Below, piece after piece: positions 52,774-63,973 of a DNA stretch of 64,000 nt; the stretch's first letter is position 1; each line of letters begins with the position of its first letter. The stretch is taken from the NCBI GenBank assembly GCA_012861695.1, contig JAAOOA010000174.1:412001-476000 (forward strand), written 5' to 3'. The stretch comes from Trematomus loennbergii (lineage: Eukaryota > Chordata > Actinopteri > Perciformes > Nototheniidae). The position numbers and the translations under genes were made by a program. The notes below the pieces were generated by a model. That model saw nothing but the letters and a program-made list of their open reading frames with translations. It ran no database searches and had not been told where the DNA came from.

Positions 52774-54375
52774 GACTGTCTCAGAAAATTAGAATATTGT
52801 GATAAAGTTCTTTATTTTCTGTAATGCAATTAAAAAAACAAAAATGTCATACATTCTGGATTCATTACAAATCAACTGAAATATTGCAAGCCTTTTATTA
52901 TTTTAATATTGCTGATTATGGCATACAGCTTAAGAAAACTCAAAAATCCTATCTCAAAAAATTAGAATAGTTCCTCAGACCAAGTAAAAAAAAAAGATTT
53001 ATAACAGCAAAACACAATCAAACATTTGAAAATGTCCATTAATGCACTCAGTACTTGGTTGGGAATCCTTTTGCACGGATTACTGCATCAATGCGGCGTG
53101 GCATGGAGGCAATCAGCCTGTGGCATTGCTGAGGTGTTATGGATGCCCAGGATGCTTCAATAGCGGCCTTTAGCTCATTAGCATTGTTGGGTCTGGTGTC
53201 TTTCAGCTTCTTCTTCACAATACCCCACATATTCTCTATGGGGTTCAGGTCAGGGGAATTTGCAGGCCAATCGAGGACAGTAATGCCATGGTCAGTACAC
53301 CAGTTACTGGTGGTTTTGGCACTGTGGGCAGGTGCCAGATCATGCTGGAAAATGAATTCCTCATCTCCATAGAGCTTTTCAGCAGACGGAAGCATGTAGT
53401 GCTCTAAAATCTCTTGGTACACAGCTGCATTTACTCTGGGCTTGATGAAACACAGTGGACCAACACCAGCAGCTGACATGGCTCCCCAAACCATCGCTGA
53501 CTGTGGGAACTTCACACTGGATTTCAAGCAACTTGGATTTTGCGCCTCTCCAGCCTTTCTCCAGACTCTGGCGCCTTGACTTCCAAATGAAATACAAAAC
53601 TTGCTTTCGTCTGAAAAGAGGACTTTGGACCACTGTGCAACTGTCCAGTGCTTCTTTTCCTTAGCCCAAGTCAGACGCCTCTTCCGTTGTCTTGAGTTCA
53701 GAAGTGGCTTGACCATGGGAATACGGCTATTGTAGCCCATTTCCCGGACACGCCTGTGAACAGTGACTTTTGATACCTGGACTCCAGCTTCAGTCCACTG
53801 TCTTTGAAGCTCCCCCAAATTCTGGAAGCGACTCTTCTTCACAATGCTGTTAAGGCTGCGGTCATCTCTCTTGGTTGTGCAGCGTTTCCTGCCACATTTC
53901 CCCCTTCCAACAGACTTTTTGTGGATGTGCTTTGAAACTGCACTCTGTGAACAGCTTGCTCTTTGAGAAATTTCTTTTTGTGTCTTACCCTCCTGATGGA
54001 GGGTGTCAATGACGGTCCTCTGGACAGCAGTCAGATCAGCAGTCTTCCCCATACTTGTGATTTAGTTACTGAACCAAGCTGAGTGTTTTTCAAGGCTCAG
54101 GAAACCCTTGCAGGTGTTTCGAGTTAATTAGACGATTCAAGTGATTCGTTGAACACCCTACTAGTATACTTTTTCATGATATTCTAATATTTAGAGATAG
54201 GATTTTTGAGTTTTCTTAAGCTGTATGCCATAATCAGCAATATTAAAATAATAAAAGGCTTGCAATATTTCAGTTGATTTGTAATGAATCCAGAATGTAT
54301 GACATTTTTGTTTTTTTAATTGCATTACAGAAAATAAAGAACTTTATCACAATATTCTAATTTTCTGAGACAGTC
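52774..54375 (-). mobile_element. Tc1-like transposon, full length
   Basis: Ends GGACTGTCTCAGAAAATTAG and, inverted, CTAATTTTCTGAGACAGTCC start inverted repeats of about 190 bp that include ATTGTGATAAAGTTCTTTAT and its inverse. The single gene between them is intact. Flanks are TATA-rich, so the TA target duplication cannot be pinned exactly. Confidence 0.93.
53048..54052 (-). CDS. Tc1-family transposase, intact (334 aa)
   Basis: The enzyme excises and reinserts the element. Residues 1-45 and about 75-105 form the two helix-turn-helix parts of the paired-like DNA-binding domain, with a GRKR AT-hook at 54-57 between them. The catalytic triad is Asp148 (LFSDESKF), Asp238 (FQHDLAPAHSA) and Glu273 (SPDLNPIENMWG), with 34 residues between the last two (DD34E). 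It runs without stop from MGKTADLT to KGFPTKY, close to the usual 340 aa. The frame being open throughout suggests recent activity. Confidence 0.96.
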   Translation of the reverse strand: MGKTADLTAVQRTVIDTLHQEGKTQKEISQRASCSQSAVSKHIHKKSVGRGKCGRKRCTTKRDDRSLNSIVKKSRFQNLGELQRQWTEAGVQVSKVTVHRRVREMGYNSRIPMVKPLLNSRQRKRRLTWAKEKKHWTVAQWSKVLFSDESKFCISFGSQGARVWRKAGEAQNPSCLKSSVKFPQSAMVWGAMSAAGVGPLCFIKPRVNAAVYQEILEHYMLPSAEKLYGDEEFIFQHDLAPAHSAKTTSNWCTDHGITVLDWPANSPDLNPIENMWGIVKKKLKDTRPNNANELKAAIEASWASITPQQCHRLIASMPRRIDAVIRAKGFPTKY

Positions 54376-54985
54376 CATATATCTGTATATATTTTCCATC
54401 ATTCAATGGACAATGGAGTATATATATATTTAAATATATACCATCAAACATATGTTCATATATAAAGTGGGTAACTATACAAAACGAAGTGAGATAACTG
54501 TTTATGAATATTTGTTCAACTTTATGTAAACTTGTGTAACTCATGAAAGATAAATGAGTGTTTCAATAAAACTATCACATAAAAAATGTATAGTGCAGTT
54601 TTTGTTTTCATTGCAATATATAGCCATACACGGTCCATGCATATATTGCAATATATTTAAAAATATAAGGACTACTTTCCCATATATGGAAATGTATGAT
54701 CCAGTATATTGTATTATATTTTCCAATATATTCCAATATATTTTTGTTTCATAAGGGGTACTTGTTGTATGGATGTGAATTATGTCATCCATGACATTTA
54801 ACTGACATGAGTGTCCAATAAATGTAACTGAACTCTTCTGATTAAAGTAAAACGTGATCGTAATAAAGATAAGAAACAGCTTGACACACCTGTAAAGCAA
54901 AACCTTTGCTCCCTAACTATCAGAGAAAACCTTGTTGATAAGAGGGAGGGAACCAAACCAGCAGACAGTGAGAGGAGGAGCTACA
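54376..54985. repeat. AT-rich region with ATATAT palindromes
   Basis: Dense ATATATAT, CAATATATT and CCATATATGG words at 54410-54760. No gene. This is the immediate upstream flank of the TRIM gene. Confidence 0.6.
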
Positions 54986-54989
54986 CTGG

Positions 54990-55153
54990 GAAGAGGTGAG
55001 CTTACACGTCACACTCAGGAAACGAATGTTAACTTTGTCAGAGAGGCAGACACACTGCAGTTGAGACTATTCTACGTTTCTGTCTAAAGAAATTACAAAA
55101 CTGATTTAATCAGGTCTTTCTCAACAACACAGCAGAGTCTCTGTCAAACACTG
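54990..55153 (+). promoter_or_regulatory. Probable non-coding first exon and promoter of the TRIM gene
   Basis: The sequence AGCAGAGTCTCTGTCAAACACTG ends at 55153 with a GT donor (CTG|GTGAGTAC). Purine-rich GAGAGGAGGAGCTACACTGG lies upstream at about 54968. TRIM genes of this type have an untranslated first exon, and the coding exon at 58179 starts with an acceptor, so this is the natural partner. The start of transcription is not visible. Confidence 0.45.
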
Positions 55154-55695
55154 GTGAGTACATCTGATTATATTTACACTTTCAACAAGCAGGATTAACA
55201 CAAAACTTCAGCTCTACTCAGACGAAAACTCAACCCTTTACGTCCAACTTGTTTTTCTCTAATAACATAACCATTTATATATGATAGAGTCCACTTTAAA
55301 CAGCTTAAACCGTCTCTTTGTATCAGCTCTTAGCTCTTTGTACATTTCCCCTCTGTGGGACTAATAAAGGTATTCTGATTCTGATTCTGATTTAGACTGA
55401 AAAGAGTCAAGGGAAACTTATAGAAGTTAACAGCATTTAATTACACAAAAGATGCGGTGGTGTACAAATGAAATTGCAAGCGGAGACACTCTCCCCATGT
55501 GTTGGTCAGCCCAGGTCAGGAGGAGAAGAGGTCGATTCTAGGCTTGGTCTTCCTGTTCTCATCTGAGGTCTTCTCCTATTGGCCAGCGTCGTCGGGGGGC
55601 GGGTCCAATGCAATTCCTGCCTTTTTCTGTTGCTAAATTACATCATTCTGGTGTCTGTGGTTATTTAAACATTCCCTGATAAACGTTATTCAGCG

Positions 55696-56834
55696 TGTAG
55701 TGCCGAGAGAAGGGAGTCGGAGGCGGTGCAATGAAGGTACAAAGCTGGCTTTATTGAGCAGCAGAAATGCACATGTTGTCGGGTCGCAGCCCGGGAAGAG
55801 AAGAGGAAGAAGCCAGGAGGGCACACAATAAATACAATCGGCAACACATATGTCCGTGCGGAAACAATACCCCAACCTGTAGTTCCATGAGTGAATTATG
55901 TAACCTAGTTCATTAGTGATCTAGTTTTTAGTGACTACACAAGCCCCCCCAGAATTCAACCATGGACACAATCCTCGCGTCCGGGAGGAAGCACCACAGG
56001 GGCCGAGGAGAGGGTAGGGCCATGGAACGGGCAGTCGGAAGGGGGCCGCAGGAGAGGGTAGGGGCCCTAACGAGGGCATCCCCACCGGGGGGTGGGGGGC
56101 GTGCCGGAACGGGCTGTCGTCAGGGGGCCGCAGAAAGCAGGGTCGCTGTGTTGCGACGTGGGGACGGGCGCGAATAACCCGGTGGACCCCAGCAGGGAGG
56201 AGCGCTGCCCGGCCGCAGGCGAAGGCACAGCGGCGGCGGGCACGAAGTCCTCAGGAGGAAGGAGCCGTGACCCCGGGAGGAAGAAGCCGGGACAGGGGAG
56301 AGGCCAGACGGGGCGCCGTCTGAAGCCGCCGTCGAGGCGAACCGTGAGCCGCGGTTAGAGGAGAGGCCAGGCAGATGAAGGCATGAAGCCGCCGTCGAGG
56401 TGGTGAAAAAGCGAGAGGGTCCACACGCGGACATGGTCGCCACACGAGGACATGGTCGAACCTCCTCTCAGGCACCAGAAAAAAACTCAAAAGGGTTGTC
56501 CTGTCCACGATCAAAAACAGGTGGGCGAAATTGTGAGAGGATCCACACGAGGCCGACCAGACTTGATCGAACCTCCTCTCCGGCACCACAAAAAAAAAGG
56601 GGCTAACAGTCGGATGTCGATAGCCAATAGATGTCGGTAGCCGCTAGCTGCTAGCCGTTAGATGCCGTGGCTAGCCGCCCTCGACGGCCGTTAGTTGCTG
56701 GCGGCGGCGGCCCCGGAGCCTCTGCTAGACGGCGTGCCCCCACCAGGGAAGGTGCCGCAGCGTGTAGTGGTCAGCAACTCAGGGGTAAATCGCCGGGCGG
56801 CCAGGAAGAACCGGCTAGCTTCCTCGGCACTACA
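55696..56834 (-). mobile_element. Retroviral-type solo LTR, 1139 bp
   Basis: Starts TGTAGTGCCGAGAGAAGG and ends CTTCCTCGGCACTACA, which are inverted. It is flanked by the 4-bp direct repeat AGCG (55692-55695, 56835-56838). On the minus strand a polyadenylation signal CTCAATAAAGCCAGC lies at about 55750, followed by about 55 nt to the end, the R-U5 layout of a retroviral LTR. The minus-strand upstream part is GC-rich. A 4-bp duplication favours an endogenous retrovirus of gamma/epsilon type over gypsy. No internal genes remain. Confidence 0.85.
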
Positions 56835-57315
56835 AGCGTCAATAAATGAGTGCTAATCCCAGTGTGTTTAGTGTACAACATCACATGTTATTTCACCTTC
56901 AATTCACAGTTTCAAAACGTTTAGCCACATGCTAATGCTAACCGGAAATGAAGAATTTTCAGAATAAAAGTGTTAAGTTAATAGTTAGTGTGAACCGTTT
57001 TTTTTCAGAATAAAACTGCTTTAAATTAAAATCCTATATTTAATTTAAATGATGCCATATCAACATTGATTTTAATTTCTTCCAAGTTGCTGGGATGTGA
57101 TTGGATGGAAAACGCACTGTTTAAAAAATTCAACCAATAACGTGACTTCACGTGACTCTGAATCTTTGCCCTCATGCGCCACAATGTTTGTTAACATGGC
57201 ACTGGTTTATACCAGCTGCTACACTCAAACGGTCTTGCAGTGAAGATTTCGCAACATGTGTGTGTGTGCGTGTGTGTGGGTCTTATGGGCTTTCACTGAC
57301 CGCAAACTCCTGAGT

Positions 57316-57351
57316 ATGTGTGTGAGAGAGAGGGAGGGAGGGAGAGAGAGA

Positions 57352-57398
<47 letters not shown>
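57316..57398. repeat. (GA)n and (GT)n microsatellites
   Basis: GAGAGAGGGAGGGAGGGAGA followed by about 20 GT units. Confidence 0.97.
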
Positions 57399-58180
57399 TA
57401 CTAAGGTGGTTCCTGGTTGGTTGTTTTTTTGTTTGTTGCTTAGACCTATATACCGTAACATTTATATTATGATGGTTTATATTATGTTCTTACTATGTTA
57501 CTGTTTTTATATATGACAAGGACAACTTTTTGAATAAATATGATGAAGTTGAATTTATATCTTACATTATGTGTCTTTTTATGATGATGTGGATCATTCA
57601 AATCAAATTGACAATGGTATCTTACACATGGTATTGTGTATTATGTAGTGTTTGATTCTGGTTCCGGTCTTGATTCGGCCTCGCCCTGCCTTGGTCTTGG
57701 TCTTGTCTTGGTCTTGCTACTCTTCGGTCTTGGTAATGTCTTGGTCTCGGATAAGGTTATCTCGACTACAACACTACTTGTAACTGAATCTCTTAGGTGA
57801 GGAGTTTTGATTCACTTCTGCTCTCCTGCTCTTATTACATCACTTCCTACATAATGCTTTTACCCATTTCCTCTAGCTGTTTCAAAAAAAAATATTTCCA
57901 TTAGAGAAACAGTTGGAGTCTTTTAATGTGATGCAGCTAGAGGAAATGAATAATTATGGTCACACAGTTAGAAGAGCAGTGTTATTTTTCAATAGAAAAA
58001 TTATCGACAAAAGATGTATTTCTATTGCTGGTTTGCCAGAGTTGCATGCTTGAGTTAAATGGTCATGGTTGCTCATGGCTTCTTACAAGTTATCACACTT
58101 CTTTCTTTAAAACAATATATGATATGAATTGATGATTGATGTTTCAAATGTTTTTATTTTCTTTCTCATTATGTGTAGAT

Positions 58181-59822
58181 ATGGCTGCTGCAAGCTACCT
58201 GCAATCTGAAGATCAGTTTCTCTGCTCCATCTGTCTGGATTTGTTCACTGATCCAGTCACTATACCATGTGGACACAACTTCTGCAAAACCTGCATCACT
58301 GAACACTGGGATACAAGTGACAGGTGCCAGTGTCCCATGTGTAAAAAAGAATTCTACACAAGACCTGAGCTGCACGTTAACACTTTCATCTCTGAGATGG
58401 TATCTCAGTTCAGACAGTCGGCTCAACAGAAAGCCAGCAGCAGCAGCAGCAGCTCAGAGCAACAAAGTCTTCAAACCAGGGAAGTTCCCTGTGACATCTG
58501 CACTGAAACCAAACTGAAGGCCCTGAAGTCCTGCCTGGTGTGTCTGACCTCCTACTGTGAGACTCACCTGGAGCCTCATCTGACAAAGTCAGGCCTGAAA
58601 AGACATCAGCTGATCGACCCTGTGGAGAACCTGGAAGACAGGATGTGTTCGAAGCACGATAAACCTCTGGAGCTGTTCTGTAAGACCGACCAGACATGTG
58701 TCTGTATGCTCTGCACTGTTTCAGATCACAAGATGCATGATGTTGTTCCTCTCAAAGAAGGATATGAAAGAAAGAAGGCCGAGTTGGGGAAGACAGAGGC
58801 TGAAACTCAGCAGAACATCCAGAAGAGACGACAGAAGATTGAGGAGATCAAACACTCAGTGGACCTCAGTGAGAAAGATGCAGACAGAGAGATAGCAAAA
58901 GGAGTTCAGGTCTTCACTGCTCTGAAGGAGTCTGTTGAGAGAGGCCAGGCCAATCTCATCAACACGATCAAAGAGAAGCAGAAAATAACTGAAAAAAAGG
59001 CTGAAGCTTTAATCAAAGAGTTAGAACAGGAAATCTCTGAACTGCAGAAGAGAAGCTCTGAGGTGGAGCAGGTCACACACTCTGAAGACCACCTCCATTT
59101 TCTACAAAGTGTCAAGTCCCTAAACATTCAACACCGACAACCCTCCAAGAACTTGAGAAAATTCAGCTTCACCCCAGCGGTATATGAGGGGACGGTGGTA
59201 AAGGCTGTGGCTCAGGTGGAGGAGACGTTTAGTAAAGAGATGAAGCTGCTTGAAGCTGAACTGAAGAGGATCCAGAAATATGCTGTAAATGTGACTCTTG
59301 ATCCGCGTACAGCATATCCCTATCTCAACCTGTCTGATGATAAAAAAAGAGTTGAATATGGTGATGTCAAAAAGAATCTCCCAAACAACCGGGAGAGATT
59401 TTCTGATATTAATTGTGTTTTAGGAAAGCAGAGTTTCTCCTCAGGCAGATTTTACTTTGAGGTTCAAGTTAAAGGAAAGACCAGTGGACTTTAGGAGTGG
59501 TCAGAGAGTCGACCAAAAGGAAGGGAGGATTCTCACTGAGCCCGAATATGGTTATTGGACTATATGTTTGACAAAGGGAATCGAGTACGAAGCTCTTGAT
59601 GATCCTCCAGTCCGTTTCTCTCTGAAGTCTCAGCCACAGAAGGTGGGGGTGTTTGTGGATTATGAGGAGGGTCTGGTCTCGTTTTATGACGTAGATGCTG
59701 CAGCTCTGATCTACTCCTTTACTGGCTGCTCCTTCACTGAGAAACTCTACCCATTCTTTGGTCCTGGACTTAAATATGGCTGTAAAAACTCTGCACCTCT
59801 GATCATCACGCCTGTCAACTAA
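58181..59822 (+). pseudogene. Bloodthirsty-type TRIM E3 ligase gene with two frameshifts in B30.2
   Basis: TRIM proteins of this group are E3 ubiquitin ligases linked to antiviral and inflammatory signalling. The start at 58181 lies two bases after the acceptor and begins MAAASYLQSEDQFLCSICLD. Domains: C3HC4 RING (CSICLD...CGHNFCKTC...CPMC) at residues 15-60; polySer linker; B-box 1 (CDICTETK...CLVCLTSYCETHLEPH); B-box 2 (CSKHDKPLELFC...CMLCTVSDHKMH); coiled coil, about 200-300; PRY (VTLDPRTAYPYLNLSDD) and SPRY. The main frame stops at 59492-59494 after KGKTSGL. One missing base near 59480 and another near 59541 shift the frame; the SPRY then resumes from EYGYWTI to LIITPVN and stops at 59820-59822. 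RING and B-boxes keep every ligand. It is either a young pseudogene, a truncated but RING-active protein, or an assembly error. Confidence 0.9.
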
Positions 59823-59845
59823 ACACGATTTAGTCAGAACTGTAT

Positions 59846-61276
59846 AGTTTCCATTTTATGTTCTACACAATAAGTTTACTGTGGTGATTGATTTACATTT
59901 CATTCTTAAGATTCCTATGTATCTCATTACATACAACACATTATGGAAGCATTAATCTACTAAACAATTATCTCATCAACACTTATTCTAACACATAAGG
60001 ATAATGTATGTAATAAAGTTTTTATAAAGCCACAGATAATTACTTTAACTTCAAGAAGGAGCCATTGTTTCCAAAGACACCACATCTGTAAAGCTGAAGT
60101 TTTAGTCAATAAGCAAAATAAATGTTTAATATTGTGTCATAAAGGGTCATTTAAGAGACAAGCCTATTACATGCCTGTAGTGTCTGCAAAATAAAATATG
60201 TGTAATAGTATAGGTAAATGAAGCTAAATAATATGACATAAAATAAATAAAAACGGTTTAGTTGATAACTGTTAACTTGTAACATGCCAGGTTTCATATT
60301 GATTACTGGCAAAATGGCTTATGAATCAAATACATCTGTAAATATGTGATTGTGAGTTAAAAACATTAAAATAAACTGCATGTTGAACACAAGGTTCTCA
60401 GTTTTAACTCATCATGCATACACGAAACCCTCTTTTCTTATACTTTGAAAAAATGCCTTATCAAATGATTCCCTCACAGCACATTTTTATAATCATTGAA
60501 CTAAACAAGAACTCAATGTGAATCGGATTAAATATGTTGTCTTTCATCCACGATAGTAATCTTCACAAGCACAATTTTAAATAAAAAATACAAATATAAT
60601 AATTTCAAGGTCACTGGTCTTTGTTGTTTGTGTGAGTAATGTGTTCAGTGTTATTTCAGATGACAGGAAACAAGTCTTAAAAACACAAAAAGAAAACTTG
60701 ATGGGTTTCCGTATGCCAAGGATCAAAACCAATCTATAAATCAGGCAAGATTTTAAAAAAAACATGGCAACTAGCCTTTTATTTTATTTTATATTTCAGT
60801 GGTTCAAAACTCAGTATATGTATAGTTATGGTAAGCAGGATTACATTTTATCTAATTTTAGAATCTAAACAACAATAACTGCTGTTTTATGTGTTGTTCG
60901 AAGTTATGCATGAAACATCTCCTCACATTTTATAAGTCCTTTCAAGTCAGATTTAAAAAAAGTCAATAAATGGTATTGCAAAAATAGTACTGTGGTATTT
61001 AATGCAAACTTAACAGGATAATACCATATGGACCTCAGCACTGAGTTCATTGTGTTGTTGTTTTACTACAGTAACACACTTCCACCACTTCCTGGTGTTA
61101 TGGCGCAGAGTGTCCACTGGATGGAGCACAACACAAAGGAAAGATAAGCATGGAGTCACTGTACTGTAAACCAAACACTGATATATGAGGAGACACAGTT
61201 TGTGACAAACATGTACAGGATAACCTCTAATGTTGACCAAGGACAAATGGGTTTTTTCAATGGTGGTCTATGTAAT
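59846..61276 (+). repeat. Segmental duplication copy B: TRIM 3' flank
   Basis: Aligns with 1-1959 plus 2638-2677. It provides the empty site for the solo LTR (TTGAC at 61233-61237). AATAAA words at about 60012 and 60371 could be polyadenylation signals of the TRIM gene. Confidence 0.8.
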
Positions 61277-62090
61277 AGTTCAACTATGACCATGCTACCT
61301 GCATATGTCTTTGTCCAGAGATTTTAGTTGGAGGCAAAAAAAAAAAAAACTTGTCATAGAGTGCCTACAGAGCTCAGTGATTAGCTTTAACAAATAAACT
61401 CATCTATATGTACAGTAACATCTTCACCTCATGTAAAGTCAAGAAAACTCTGAAAGTTGAGAATCAAAATCCCTCTAAAAAGAGCTGCAGTAACAGGTAG
61501 TAGTTGAAAATGTTTGGCTGTAAAGTTACAGTAAATTACTGGCTACTAGTTGTATTTCAAGTATACAAATAGCCAAAATAAAAAAGTCATAGAATAGCAA
61601 TTTTATTTTAATAAAAAAAAAAAAAGGTTTTTGTTATTTTTGCTATTTATTGGGGGGGACATTTTGAGTGTATCTGAATATTGGGGGGGATTTGTCCCCC
61701 CAATGTATATGGTGAATTCGGCCCTGGTCAATATAACAGTTCAACAAGGACCATGCTACCTGTGTATGTCTTTGTCATGAGATTTTAGTTAAGCCTGATG
61801 TTACAACAGTTTACATGTTTCTAACAACCCTAAAAATGCTTAAAGGCATCCATCAATGATCCTAATTAACCAGGAAAATGTTGATGGGCTAAGGGTAGTT
61901 AGTGATATCAAGTATTCTTACTCTTCTGCTTCTCATAGAGTGCCTACAGAGCTCAGTGATTCGCTTTAACAAAATAAACTCATCTCTAGGTACAGTAACA
62001 TCTTCACCTCATGTAAAGTCAGGAAAACTCTGAAAGTTGAGAATCAAAATCCCTCTAAAAAGAGCTGCAGTAACAGGTAGTTGTTGAGAG
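61262..62090. repeat. Diverged tandem duplication of about 450 bp
   Basis: 61262-61505 and 61728-62088 share ACCATGCTACCTG, CATAGAGTGCCTACAGAGCT and AGAGCTGCAGTAACAGGTAG. A GGGGGGGACATTTT spacer with an internal poly-A lies between. Confidence 0.85.
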
Positions 62091-62171
62091 GGATAAGACA
62101 CATGGTTTCTCTCAAAAGGAACCTACAGTAAAACTAACTGAGTTCATCAGGTTGGTAACACTTTATATTAA

Positions 62172-62863
62172 AGTGGACCTATCGTGCTATATTTGAAACA
62201 TATATTGTAGGGCCATACCTATACAAAACCTGTCTGTGAAGTTTTTTTTTCAAAATACCAAACAGATCACCCATTGTAGCCATGCCTCATACTGCTCATA
62301 CTGTACCCCTCTTTTGCAGCCCTGTTAGAGAAACGCGGATCTTGGGTCCTTAGCTTGAAAAAAACAAAAAGAAGAGGAGGCGGAGCTAATGCCTGATCAG
62401 AATTCTACCGGAGATAAAGTTAAATTCTGCTGTGATAAAACGCTATCCTTTCAAACCACGTCAAGGATTATTTCTGAAACAGTATGGAGCTCAAATGCTT
62501 TTTCTCTTGCAGGTTTATCACAAGGTGAGTTCTTTTTTTATTTCCTGCTTTTTAAACACATGTGCTCTCCAGTACAGGTTAGAGCGTTAGCGAGGCTTGC
62601 TAATGTAAACAAAGACGAGATTACGTCCAAAACACGTCAGGCATTGTTTCTGATAGCAACTTTTTGTGGGTCCGCTGCGATTTGACGTCAGTTCGGATGG
62701 AATCTGTATCCGCTCGTTGTACACCCATTTTTTTAAAGATTTGGGTACGGAGGAAAAGAGAGAGGGTTTTATTTGCTGACGCTGCGTGAGTTCCCGACGC
62801 ACCGGGGACACATATTTATGTATAAAAGACATCACAAAGTGCATTTTGCATGATAGGTGCCCT
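62172..62863. mobile_element. TTAA MITE nested in the outer palindrome
   Basis: Ends AGTGGACCTATCGTGC and, inverted, GCATGATAGGTGCCCT; TTAA at 62168-62171 and 62864-62867. Non-coding; the 98-codon frame at 62389 has no motif. Confidence 0.85.
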
Positions 62864-63018
62864 TTAAGGTACACAAATTCACCATCAACTAGTTGTTAAT
62901 TAAATGCATATTAGCAGTATATTGGCTCTTTATTAGTCATTATAAACACTTATTAATTCCTTATTCTACATGACCGTATTCTACAAGTAATAGGCCATTA
63001 GTTGAGAGTTTTTCCTCA

Positions 63019-63250
63019 ATAGAGTGCCACAGTGACGCGTCCTAAAACCCGGAAGTAAGCTTCTTCGGGTTCCCTCGACAAAAAAGCAAAGCAATTTCTC
63101 CATAGGGTTTTGGAAAATAGCTGGAAATAAGGTCTGTGGTTGAGACACATTTAAGAGACGGATCACGTTTTGTTCAGTCGGATAATCTCCACATGTATAC
63201 CCTACTTTTATAATTCTCTAATCATAAATCTATCGATCATAAACTATTGA
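63019..63250. mobile_element. Half copy of the palindromic MITE found at 35.2 kb
   Basis: AGAGTGCCACAGTGACGCGT, CCGGAAGTAAGC, GGATCACGTTTTGTTCAG and TAATCATAAATCTATCGATC match the 35213-35600 element. The second arm is missing. Confidence 0.85.
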
Positions 63251-63410
63251 TTAGGGATATGTCAGACATATTGGACCCAATCTCCTAAAGGTACAAATAA
63301 GCTTCAGGACTCTGGGTGGGGCTTTTTCTATGGCAGCAGTTGGCATTTGAAGACTGTTGATGCTGGTAGATGTTGGACTGGCTGAGCGAGTATCGGCCTG
63401 TTTAGCCGGG

Positions 63411-63450
63411 GAGCTGCGGGACAAACAGCCGTCAACAACAGGAAGTCAAA
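63411..63450 (-). other. Scrap matching the TOMM20 intron-exon junction
   Basis: CCGGGGAGCTGCGGGACAAACAG and AACAACAGGAAGTCAAA match 13175-13210 with small changes, covering the acceptor of the TOMM20 fragment. Only a few coding bases are included. Confidence 0.6.
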
Positions 63451-63895
63451 TATTGAGCAGAGCATATTAAGACCAAAACTCATGTACAACAACTTCCTTA
63501 CTTGCAATAAATAAGCACTAATTAGAGGGTTATTGAGGAAACACTCTCAACTAATGGCCTATTACTTGTAGAATATGGTCATGTAGAATAAGGCATTAAT
63601 AAGTGTATTCTAATGACTAATAAAGAGCCAATACACTGCTAATATGCATGTTAATTAACAACTAGTTGATGGTGAATTTGTGTACCTTAATATAAAGTGT
63701 TACCCAACATAATATTTTGATTCTCCTCTGTCTGAATAAATAATATACTATAGCCTATGAATTTTGATTGATGCAGCCATCAGACAACTTTCCTCTGTGG
63801 AAACTCAGCCTCAGGGCGGGGCATTCACTTTGGCATCAGTTCACTGACATGTAACAACTGGTTTGTTTGGAGATGTCTGAACAATAAAGGAAGTT

Positions 63896-63973
63896 TTAGG
63901 CCTGTATAGACGTGTTAAATGTGGCCGTAAAAACTCTGCCCCTCTGATCATCTCTCCTGTCAGAGTCACCTAA
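63896..63973 (+). pseudogene. Last codons of a third B30.2 domain
   Basis: KCGRKNSAPLIISPVRVT followed by stop at 63971-63973 parallels the end of the 58.2-kb TRIM (KYGCKNSAPLIITPVN). Upstream residues do not match SPRY, so it is a tail fragment left by rearrangement. TRIM or NLR origin cannot be decided. Confidence 0.65.

Larger units (their letters stand above)
55154..58178 (+). other. Intron 1 of the TRIM gene
   Basis: A 3.0-kb intron carrying a retroposon tail (GGGACTAATAAAGGTATTCTGATTC at 55357), the solo LTR at 55696-56834, GA/GT microsatellites at 57316-57398 and a GTCTTGGTCTTG-rich fragment at 57650-57778. It ends in CTCATTATGTGTAG. Confidence 0.5.
62150..63703. mobile_element. Outer palindromic MITE (GTTGGTAACACTTTATATTAA ends)
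   Basis: Left GGTAACACTTTATATTAA and right TTAATATAAAGTGTTACC are inverted, and the arms (62868-63018 and 63515-63690) are inverse copies containing CACCATCAACTAGTTG, ATTGGCTCTTTATTAGTCAT and GGCCATTAGTTGAGAG. It contains two other MITEs. Confidence 0.85.
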
